Translations under genes and position numbers: made by a program | Notes under the pieces: model-generated | The model's database searches: none | What the model saw: the letters and a program-made list of their open reading frames with translations, nothing else | What the model was told of the DNA's origin: nothing | NCBI GenBank assembly: GCA_947561715.1 | Contig: OX387200.1 | Location: forward strand, 4,962,501-5,026,500 | Length of the DNA: 64,000 nucleotides | From: Ascidia mentula | Lineage: Eukaryota > Chordata > Ascidiacea > Phlebobranchia > Ascidiidae | Reading direction: 5' to 3' | Shown: positions 55,501 through 64,000 of the stretch, piece after piece | How the letters are laid out: each line of letters begins with the position of its first letter | Position numbering within the stretch: the first letter of the stretch is position 1

Positions 55501-58500
55501 GTTTCAGTTTACTCATCATAAAAAATAATTCAAGGACTAACAATCGGTGTATCTGTGTGTTGCAACGTACGCAAGTTTCCAATAAAAACACACGATTGAA
55601 TTAGGAACGATAATTTAGATTTGCAAATTTATGTTAATTTAAAAAAAGTTATTTTAGTCGGAAGGTTTGGTCTTCAACATTTTAAGTGTATTCATTTGAA
55701 AAATTGGACATTGTGGAATATACACGAAGGTACCTGTGCAAAGAGGTTTTCCAGAGTAGGAACTAGACGGCAAAAATCTCGAAGGGGAGGTGGAATAGTA
55801 AACGAGCGTACATGAGCTTTTTGCTGCACTTTTCTTCCATGGGGAAGAAGAAGAAATCCAAAACCGTGTACGAATATTAAGTTTAAACTCTAAACAAAAA
55901 CGTTTCAAACAAGTGCGCTTACAATTAAAAGTGGGGAGACTTACTATTTTTGATCTTCACAAGTTCTGCTTCGTTTTGAACAATCGGTAGAGACCCGCTA
56001 TTATTATCACAAAAAGATATTGCATCAGTACATGTTGTATACAAGGTTCCGATCAAATATGTTTCTGAAACACATTTTATTCATTGGTAGTGGAAACGAA
56101 TACCACATATGTATTATAAACACATACGTTTTGTTATGGTGTACACCTGACTCAGTACTGGAGATGGATCGAAGGAATTAGTTGCATGACACTGAAATTT
56201 TTGTTGAACCACATCCTGGCACAATGTTCCATAAACGGTTAGAACTGCAGTTGTTTGGTAACTGTGATTTGAGTACGTCACACTCTGTAAACAGAAAAAG
56301 TGTTGCAGGGAGGAACACACAACATACAAAACATCCAATAGTACCTGGTATTGACTTGTTTGGGGTAAATTTGTGTTATTTGAAAATTTCCAAACCACTG
56401 AGGGTTTTGGCCAGCCATTAAACTTGCAAGAAACTGTTGCAAAATTTTTACTTGTAATGATATTTGTATTGGCACTCCATACTGATTCGGAACGTCCTGG
56501 AATGAAAATAGTTGTCAGTAGACATCAATTGGGTACCCTTTTTTGCCAAAACTTGTGAGATTATAAATTGTCCAATGGCAATATATAAGCTTATTTCAGT
56601 GACAATAATGCACAATACTGTAACTAAATTAGCAAAAATGACTTAATCTCACAACACACTCTATAAAAACCTTAAAGGTTACAAACCTTGCACAGTAATA
56701 TTGGTGGAGGCTGTAGTGGTTTGTCCATTTACAGTGGCTGAACATTTATATTTACCGCTATCACTGAAGAGTGGCTACAAAAAGTTATAAAACATCAAAA
56801 ATGAAAACATTTTTGTTGCATGATAAATATTAAGGCAACAAGCCTCTGATTTGAGTCAGCAGATGTTTAGAAAAATCGATTTTGCTTATATGCTACAAAC
56901 ATCATGTGCCATAAGCTAATAAACCTGTTGACATCAATTAGAGGCTTGTTGCTTCCTTAACACACATCAAATGGTTTAAAGAAAAGACAATGCCTACAGA
57001 GGCCAGATCATTTTTGATGCAGATAGAAGATTTTAGAACAAAAACAAGAAACACAAAATGTGAACACAAACAAGAACAAGAATTATAGCAGGCATTTACC
57101 TGGTTAAAATGTAAACAAGCCTTGTTTGAAGATTGTAAAAATGTTTGGTAAATGCCACTCATGGGTAACAAAACCCATATAGGTTTTGGCAATGGATTTC
57201 CATAACCTGTGCACCCTACTGCACAGTTTGTTATATTATCAAATCGATTAACAGTGAAGGATACAGTCGAAACCATCAGAAGTGTATTTTCTGTTATTTA
57301 TAAGTAAAGTGTTTAACTAGAGTAACTTTTTAATAAAAGTAACCCACCAAGCACATAGATATTAATATATTTTGTTATTCTGATGCTTGTTGGAGGACCA
57401 ATACTGCATGTGGCTGAAAATGTGGTGCTGTGTTGTAAAGCAGAACTTGATACTCTGCAAATAGTTTTATTTAGGGTATAAATTCTTTTTTTGGAAAAAC
57501 TGTAATTTATATACAAAAGTGATGGGAATAGTTGAAGACTTACAAATAATTTAAGGTTTTGTCTGTAAGTGACATTGGAGACCAATTGTGGGTTTTTGAG
57601 CCGATTGTCAAGTGACAATTTACTTGTTTTGTCAATGGATTGAGCACTCGGACATTAATTGTCAAACTTTCACCTCTTTTCACCTCCACAGATGATTTTG
57701 TTTCAATTGTCAAAGTTCCTAAAAGAGTTGACCAGCAAAGATTGCATTTTAATTGATTGAAATACAATAAGTTAAGTTAGTATAAGATTAGAATTAAACA
57801 GTTGAAATATTAGCAAATATACAACATATTGTTAAACAGTACAAAAAATACATATTTCCACACATACTTGAAGCACACCGTGGACCAAAGTAGTAATTTG
57901 TACAAGTACAAGTATAACTGCATCCTAGTGGCTGACAAGTCCCACCATTTGCACATTGATGATTTGTACAACTAGAATGCCCAGACACTACATAGAAAAA
58001 CAGTACAAAGCTTTAAATATAAAAACAAAAAACTGCTCCATATTAATGTTTTTTTTAAACAAAGCGATCTGTGACAGCTCGGATGGATTTTTGATGAGAA
58101 AAATATATTTCGCCTAAACAGCATCATCAATTTCTACAACTTATTCAAATAATTATATCGTTATGATGTGCGATCGACAGCCTGTCAAGGGCCTTTGGTT
58201 TTTAAACTAATCCAGTTTTTTATTCATTAATTACATTGCTTCACATTAGTCAAATTCTACCTGTCTTTTCACAAACAAACTTTGCTGTTGTTCCATTGCA
58301 ACCATATGCAAACAGGTCATTGGGTGCTTGTTTGGAAATCACAGCACATGCATCTCCACTTCTACCAGCAACTAAATAAGCAATAACAGATGATAAACCA
58401 GGGGTTAATGAGCAGCCTCATGATATGGCAAGTGATGTCAAAATTAGTAAACTTGCATATTACTTCAAAAAATGTGATGTGACCTGGATTCTGACATTCA

Positions 58501-61500
58501 CCATTAACAATTGTTAAACAGGTTTATTTGTGAAGGATAGTTACCCAAACATATTATACTGTTACACACTACACAACCAATATCAGTAAATGCAAGATAC
58601 ACTTGCTTCATACATAAAGTTGTGATTCCCTCGCACAGTATTATCAATCACAATCAAATATCAGGTAATATTGCAAACGTTCTGTAGCAATATATTAAAC
58701 TATTCTTTCACAATGTTATAAGTACATGTGTCACAATACAACCCTTACAATTTGGAAGAGAGGTTTTTCCTTGTAGTAATGTGTTGTCATCCCACTGCCA
58801 CATTCCATCTTTTTTAGACAGACCAATAAAATACCAAGACGTTGTTAACTGGTATTTAACAGTAGAAAATGCAATGCCTGAGGATAAAATTGCCAATCTT
58901 GCACTTTTTTGACCACAAAAGTTTACAGCTTGGGTGCGTGTTACTTCATTTGGTGATATGAAGTATTGACATGTTGAGAAAGCAAGTAGTCTTTTCCAGT
59001 TGTCTAAATAAAAGTTATTATTATGATTTTATACATTTCTTGCAACAAATTTATTTACAAACAGAATTTGCCCTTATTTGCTTTATACTGAGTTTTTTTC
59101 AAAAAAACTGGCTCACGATAAATCACCACATAAATTACAACGCCGACTCAGATGATAAATTACAAAAACAAAACTTGATTTTTAGCAACATCACAGAGCT
59201 ACTGAATGTAACTGTCAGAGTATTTAAAAAACTACAACATCCATTGATTTTAAATTAAAGTCTACAAAAGTTAATAAAACATAATTTAGGGTAACGAAGC
59301 AGTCTAATTTTCTTACACAAAGAAAATGTTGAATAATTTTTTGATAATCGGTGTGTAATGAAGCCTGTTGTTAAACAAAGCAGCTAACATATTAAGTAAA
59401 CTAATAAAAGCTAAAATATTTATAAAAAGAAAACAAAACATATTTTCCTTCTAATATATTTCGTACATCTTATATTGTTTATCCATTTTACCAAAAATGA
59501 AAGGTAATACAGAGACTGCTTCATATAGGTTTGTTTTGATCGATCTACATTTACTAGGAGAAGATTGAAATCACATCCAAATACTGTTATAAATATTGCA
59601 GTATATTTCGCTTTTTGAACCTACTAACAGTATATTGGCAGTGCATTCTTTTTTACTACTGTTATTTAGTATCAGGCACTCTTTACATAAAATTATTACA
59701 ATTTAAAGAAATTCTTTCCTCGGAAACAGTCAGAAACTAGCTTTTATGTTATTCAACACATTCTCATTTTTTTTCAAACAGAAATTAGTTTTAAACCACA
59801 ATACAAAATACATCTTACATGTACAACTGAGTATTCCATTACTCCATCCACGTTTTGCACAGGTTGAAGTTTTTGCTCCAAACACTATGTAGTCAGAATT
59901 TGAACAGGAAAATGAACACTTTGTACCAAATGGACATTGTGTGCCACTGCATTGTGGGCAACCAGCTACCAATATGCTTGCTTGAGGTCGTGAACAAGTA
60001 ATTGCTGCAAAAAGTATAACCATAAAAAATGTTTAAAACATCCAAAAAAAATCTAAATAACATGCAGGTGCAACTAGAGTCATTCTACCTTCTGTGTTCA
60101 GTTCCTGTTGCTCAATTAAAACCATTGCAATCTACATTAAGTCATATCTATAATTTAGGATTAGGAAGTGTTTACCGCTTACCAGCCTTTTCTGAATGCA
60201 AGCAGAATGTAAAAGTTGCAACTGTTGACATTAGTATAGATAAAAGGTAACTAATCCATAGTAATTATAGAATCCTAGCTTTATCATGTCAAAGGTAAAC
60301 AAGAGTCTACCAAATTCATTCTGTAAAGGTATTGGACTTAAAATATTGTAAGACCAAGACAGTAGACAGTAAACAGTAGACAGACAGGAAAAGTAAAAGT
60401 TATTTCAATCAGTATATTACAAAAATATAGTATGAGTGTAATTTTGTTTTTTGTAATATTAGTGCAGCAATAACTAAAACAGCCGTTGACCGATAATGTT
60501 TAAGTTAGCAGCAGACGGGACCACTTTTTTGACCGATTCGGTCTTATCAGTGTAGATCTGGTGACTTACCACAATCCTGCCAGCTAAATATACAGGAAAA
60601 GACTTTAAATTATGAAGTTTCCGTCAGTTGTTGGGTACCAGGTTAAGAACAGTAAGGGTACCAGGCTAAGTATAGTAACTTAATAATCTGTTCTTTTTCG
60701 CCTCAAGGATAGTAAGTTTGCAGGAATCAAAAATACCTGTGCACTGGGGAGCTGTTGGAGTCCAGCCAGAACTTGTACAACGAGAACTTGTTGTTGTTGA
60801 GCTTAGTTTGTAACCAGAGGAGCAAGTAAAATCACATATTGTGCCATAAGTGCATGAACCATCATTACATAGTGCTCTGCAAGTGATTGGTTGCATATTA
60901 ACACCTCTCTGAAGTACTGGACATCCTGTAAAAAAGCAAAATCTAAATGTTTTTTTCATTATCAGTATATTTTGTACATTTGTGCATATTCTATTTTGAA
61001 ACAAATTTGATAATTATTGCACTACACCTGTCTATAGGGATGGGCAATATAGAATAACACACTATTCTAGAACATTCTAGAATAGTTAAATCGATCCAGA
61101 ATACCGAATCCTATTCTATTTTTGTTTTAGCTTGTACACTGCAGCACAACACGATGATATTTTGTCTGCGGTTCAGAGTTTTAATGAAATTCACCTTTAA
61201 CTCGCTCTGTCGTATCAATACGTTTTTTTATCAAACACAGTTATCAGTTTACCTGACAATTTTGAACGACAGATTTGTTGACAATTATAGTAGGGCACCA
61301 AAGTTTGCCTTTAACATTTACGGACGGCTTACATTAATTTTTTAACACCGTCGCATGCGCAAACACGGAAAGTTACCGTACATAGAAGGTAAATAGTGCA
61401 ACCAATTATTCGGTTCGAAGACAATTTGGATTCGGATAGTTTAAGATTCGAATCCTTCGGATTCGCTATTCTGAAATTTAAAATGTTTCACCGCAAACAT

Positions 61501-63318
61501 TTTATTCCACTTTTCAAGCGTAAGAAGTTAATTATAAATACCTGCAATTGCAGATTGGCTGAAAACACACAGCAGATGTTAATCGAGTGTTCTAAATGTA
61601 AAGAATGGTATCATCCAACATGTCTTAAAACCTGTTTGCCTGAATCCGCCGTGATTGAAGATGTCCCTAAGGTTTTGCAGCCAATGCTAACCATTTGTTT
61701 TTGTTTTTCATGTTTCCGAAGTTTTATTGAAATATTACGTTTCGTTAATTTACCTTACCTTATTTTCTTAATTTACCAGATCTATTTCCACATGCTTACA
61801 AATAACAACATCTCGTTTTATATTTATCCAGGTTTTTTAACCTTTGAAAATGTTCTGAAAATAACCTTAATTATCATTCTGACAAACGAAGAATCTTGCG
61901 GACTGTTGAGTAAAAGATGTGGATATCTCATTTTACGTTGGGAATGGTATGATTATGATACACAAAATATTGTGCAAGCTTTGCAATGGTGGTAGAATTG
62001 TCTTGTAGCCAAAGTTACAAGTGAAAAACTGATTTGTTTACGACGGTCATAATTAATATTCGGTCGGTAAACATATTTCCCCCACTAATGAGAAGACAAG
62101 TTTGGTACCGTTGGAAAGGTTTTTCAATGAGCTTTGCAATGGTGAAAAAAAATTATTTATTAGGAAAAATTATTTTTCCTGCTGTGGCTAGAAAAAAGAG
62201 TTATGAGCGAAAAACTGTTTTTTGGGGGGCGAGGTTATGAACAATATTCGGCTGATAAACATATTTCCTCCTCGAATGAAAGGACAAGTGTAGGGATCGT
62301 GAAGTTTTGTTGACTGGAAAAAAAGTTTTGTCGACTAGCGTCTCTTTGGTAAATCGTCGTCACAGCCTTGTAACCGCTAGACGCGATAAATGCCAGATGT
62401 TTTTCTTTGCCTACACAAAAGTTTTTGGTGCTTGGTACATATGTTCCTCGATAATTTCAACTTTGTCTATGCTTGAAATTTTCGCAAAAAAGGAGTTACT
62501 GTTGCGCTACACGCGTTTAATCGAACAACTCCTGTCTAAACCAATGTATTTTCAGCCAATCTTTACCTACAGCATTATGACGTCAGACCCATTGATGACA
62601 CGGGGTCAGAACCATAGATTAGTGTTTTCTCGAATGATGAGCAAAAAAGAATTCATCTCCGGAATTTCCCCAAAGTGAAAAAGATGTTAATCGCCGACAA
62701 TTGATGTTTATAATGCAGTACAGTAGGTGTACGTGTCCCATAGAAATCAGTCACGAAGACCCATTATAGTATTTTGCAGTGTCGAATATTGTTTAAGACG
62801 AATGAATTCACGCATAAACAAATTTAAATATTACTGGTACAGTTTCTTATTTTATTTTTAAACATTTTAGCTGGGATTGTAGACTTTTCATTTTCGTTTA
62901 TCTTGTAGTAAATACTTATTGAATTTATTTTCCCTATGCTTTTGCTTTTAACGTCGCTTGTGTTTAATAAGGGTTGTTTTTTTTGCTTGCAATAGAAAAC
63001 TAAAAACATTATCGCACGTAGGATCACAGAATAGAATACACGATAGAAGTATTTTATGTTCCATGAATATTGTAAACAAATTCGATATTTTAAAATGTTT
63101 GCGGTTGATGTATTTTAAACTGAATGGCAACAGGCCCAACAAGTAGGACTCTTCTGCCGTATTTTCTACGTCTGTCAGCTTTGGCAATTAACAATATGAA
63201 CAAGCTTCTTATAATTTTAAGAAATACCATTATCTGTAGATTTCGTAGTTGTGTAGACTTTGTTTGGCTCACAAGGAACTGACAAGAACACAACGGTTAA
63301 AACCAACGATAAAAGCAT
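46740..63318 (-). CDS. RPTP copy C: few-CCP receptor phosphatase, FN3 exon interrupted
   Basis: Modules: signal peptide, two CCPs, CTLD, EGF, three Ig, second CTLD-like domain, FN3 region, transmembrane helix, D1 and D2. The first FN3 exon carries an in-frame TAA (minus-strand codon after SLALVE, near 55299) and has lost the CAG|GTAATG donor found in copy B. Full-length receptor from this copy is therefore doubtful. A transcript ending there would encode a secreted CCP-CTLD-EGF-Ig-CTLD protein. D1 and D2 remain open and nearly identical to copy B. The start is the signal-peptide Met at 63318. Confidence 0.75.
48007..48274. mobile_element. Old hAT-like MITE (unit C)
   Basis: Colinear copy of 25321-25589, same degraded ends. 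Confidence 0.55.
48748..48802 (+). repeat. Retroelement 3'-end-like hairpin (unit C)
   Basis: Colinear copy of 26065-26117 with small changes (CTTAAGA for CTGAAGA). Confidence 0.35.
49794..52392 (-). CDS. Copy C: phosphatase domain D1 exons with Arg-to-Gln P-loop
   Basis: Exons 52331-52392, 51986-52083, 51795-51894, 51285-51361, 51088-51222, 50642-50776, 50414-50556, 49966-50101 and 49794-49897. The P-loop is [10 protein letters not shown] as in copy B, with WPDHGIP, KNRF and the IVQT Q-loop intact. Confidence 0.87.
51397..51506 (-). repeat. tRNA-like SINE fragment (unit C)
   Basis: Same element as in units A and B. The T-arm here, CTGGGTTCAAATCCCGG, is the best preserved. Confidence 0.5.
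52600..52711 (-). CDS. Copy C: transmembrane exon
   Basis: Same Val/Ile-rich helix as A and B. It follows the FN3 exon directly. Confidence 0.88.
52848..55478 (-). CDS. Copy C: fibronectin type III region, first exon interrupted
   Basis: Open exons: 54457-54627, 54054-54282, 53586-53682, 53169-53297 and 52848-53107. All correspond in phase to copy B. The first exon (from 55478 down to about 55213) has a stop codon near 55299 and no donor at the expected place. The orphan half-exon at 54650-54772 is also kept. Confidence 0.75.
55734..56064 (-). CDS. Copy C: second CTLD-like domain
   Basis: Exons 55945-56064 ([34 protein letters not shown]) and 55734-55889 ([20 protein letters not shown]). 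The Ser-Thr repeat of copy B is replaced by [14 protein letters not shown]. Confidence 0.65.
56128..57718 (-). CDS. Copy C: three Ig-like domains
   Basis: Ig1: 57544-57718 and 57348-57454. Ig2: 57100-57290 and 56687-56774. Ig3: 56345-56496 and 56128-56284. All are in phase. Around the second Ig2 exon, unit A is closer to this copy than to B. Confidence 0.82.
56830..56960. repeat. Short TTAA-flanked inverted-repeat element (unit C)
   Basis: Colinear copy of the element at 14870-15000. Confidence 0.5.
57868..57987 (-). CDS. Copy C: EGF-like domain exon
   Basis: Six-Cys EGF identical in layout to A and B. Phase 1-1. Confidence 0.85.
58261..59003 (-). CDS. Copy C: first CTLD (two exons, intact)
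   Basis: Exons 58749-59003 (255 nt) and 58261-58371 (111 nt). [15 protein letters not shown] replaces [15 protein letters not shown]. The frame is intact. Confidence 0.82.
59819..60925 (-). CDS. Copy C: two CCP/sushi exons
   Basis: Exons 60737-60925 (type [20 protein letters not shown]) and 59819-60004 (type [17 protein letters not shown]). The signal-peptide exon can splice directly to type X in phase 1. No type Y exon and no CCP1 was found. Confidence 0.8.
60528..60560 (-). repeat. Hammerhead-like hairpin motif (unit C)
   Basis: On the minus strand ACTGATAAGACCGAATCGGTC then AAAAAAG, a decayed copy of the motif seen in A and B. Confidence 0.3.
61034..61480. mobile_element. Fragment of a hAT-like transposon (unit C only)
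   Basis: It begins TAGGGATGGGCAATATAGAA, a typical hAT terminal sequence. AT-rich text with ATTCTAGAA palindromes and a GGATTCGAATCC-like block follow. The other terminus was not found within the insertion, so the element is truncated or rearranged. Confidence 0.45.
61396..61995 (+). CDS. PHD-finger-like ORF, probably transposon-derived
   Basis: A 199-codon plus-strand frame, the longest open frame in the window and the only sizeable one opposite to the genes. Residues 50-77 read [25 protein letters not shown], a PHD-type Cys-x-Cys...Cys-x2-Cys...His-x2-Cys pattern. A later CFCFSC could supply the last pair. The remainder is hydrophobic and shows no known domain. PHD fingers of this style occur in several eukaryotic transposon proteins. 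It may be a fragment of a larger spliced or broken element protein; expression is unproven. Confidence 0.4.
   Translation: MQPIIRFEDNLDSDSLRFESFGFAILKFKMFHRKHFIPLFKRKKLIINTCNCRLAENTQQMLIECSKCKEWYHPTCLKTCLPESAVIEDVPKVLQPMLTICFCFSCFRSFIEILRFVNLPYLIFLIYQIYFHMLTNNNISFYIYPGFLTFENVLKITLIIILTNEESCGLLSKRCGYLILRWEWYDYDTQNIVQALQWW
61978..62320 (+). repeat. Diverged tandem repeat, two units of about 160-180 bp
   Basis: The text around gcaatggtg...aatattcggtcggtaaacatatttcc (62,050-62,080) recurs as gcaatggtg...aatattcggctgataaacatatttcc (62,240-62,275), each followed by gacaag. It belongs to the foreign block in unit C and ends where homology to unit A resumes at about 62,390. Confidence 0.5.
63228..63318 (-). 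CDS. Copy C: signal-peptide exon
   Basis: [18 protein letters not shown], phase 1 end, same as A and B. Confidence 0.8.
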
Positions 63319-63771
63319 ATGTCCAGGCTTTGAAAGTATATAAAAAGCGAATCGTGTATCTGTTTTCCTGGGAGAAACACCTTTGAAAATACTATTCATA
63401 GAAAAAAGTATTGTGGATAAATCTTTACCACTAATATCTCATATCTGTATAAACTTATTATACTGCATCAAAATACTAAACTCTGTTTATATCCTCTTAA
63501 CACAAACCCTCAAAAATTCTAATGAATCATCAATCATCAAATTTGCCCGGTTATGACAAGGTGGCGGCGACGCTACCTTCTGAGGCCTATTGTTTGCTTG
63601 CTTTTGAAAACTCCCTCTTTTTGCTTTAAGGAAGTAAACAGCAGAATGCTCATTGTTTAATATCATTGTTTCGAACTAACCCCAGCGATGACTTCTTTAC
63701 TTTCCTTCTTGTGATAAGACAAACAAACACAAAGCGAAGCAAACTTGCCTCATTCGATCTACATGAACATA

Positions 63772-64000
63772 CTCCCATTTAACCTGCATTTGCGTGATTC
63801 CAATTTACTATTTATTTCCAGCTTTGATGTTGTACAAACATTTGAAATGTCATAAAAAGGTATACCTTTTTAAGACCATTAGGTTTACTGAGATTAAAAC
63901 AAAGGTATTGCAGTTGCAGCTGTAGCGGACAAAGACAAGGTTTGAACTGATTTGTTGTGCAACATTGCCTTTTCCTTTATTGTGTCCGGTAATAGCTATG
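63772..64000 (-). repeat. Start of a fourth array unit (3' flank)
   Basis: The last 230 bases match the left ends of units A and C (for example 45834-46070), with a 19-bp gap near 63,822. The array therefore continues to the right of the window with at least one more RPTP gene. Confidence 0.85.

Larger units (their letters stand above)
45834..63771 (-). repeat. Tandem gene-array unit C
   Basis: Carries RPTP copy C. It keeps the arrangement FN3 directly before the transmembrane exon (no displaced CCP). It lacks CCP1 and most CCP exons, whose place is taken by foreign sequence at about 61.03-62.39 kb. Confidence 0.85.

Overview
The window looks like intron-rich, AT-rich genomic DNA of an invertebrate deuterostome. 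An ascidian tunicate such as Ciona is my best guess, because it combines short introns with complement-type (CCP/sushi) exons on a receptor tyrosine phosphatase. No sequence feature proves the species. All supported protein genes lie on the minus strand, and I rebuilt them from splice sites, reading phase and domain motifs.

Layout. From 1 to about 1,776 I see no gene. From 1,777 to 7,728 there is a 14-exon gene whose exon phases agree throughout and sum to 647 codons plus stop. It encodes a nuclear-type protein with three U1/matrin-like C2H2 zinc fingers. Its introns hold a hAT MITE with a perfect 8-bp target duplication and a second inverted-repeat insertion. From about 8,220 to the right edge the window is a tandem array of one large gene unit: unit A (about 8.2-23.75 kb), unit B (23.76-45.83 kb), unit C (45.83-63.77 kb) and the first 230 bases of a fourth unit.

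Each unit carries one receptor-type protein tyrosine phosphatase (RPTP) gene. The parts, in transcript order, are: signal peptide, a variable number of CCP domains, a C-type lectin-like domain (CTLD), one EGF domain, Ig-like domains, a second CTLD-like domain, fibronectin III domains, one transmembrane helix and tandem phosphatase domains D1 and D2. Most extracellular exons are phase 1-1, the classic arrangement for exon shuffling. Copy B is the only one in which every exon I checked keeps its frame (about 2,174-2,238 aa). Copy A lacks Ig3, the second CTLD, all FN3 exons and two D1 exons, and has a frameshifted CTLD exon. Copy C has only two CCP exons and a stop codon in an FN3 exon.

Main observation. 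The two phosphatase domains appear disabled in complementary ways. D1 keeps the WPD loop, but its P-loop reads [10 protein letters not shown], with the invariant Arg replaced by Gln. D2 keeps the Cys-x5-Arg core (HCCDGSSRTG) but has lost the WPD aspartate and the Q-loop. Copy A has lost the D1 P-loop exon altogether by an in-frame deletion. Together with variable CCP number, mosaic relationships between copies and transposons private to single copies, this looks like a fast-evolving receptor family built on pseudophosphatase or unusual phosphatase domains. A recognition or immune role is inference only.
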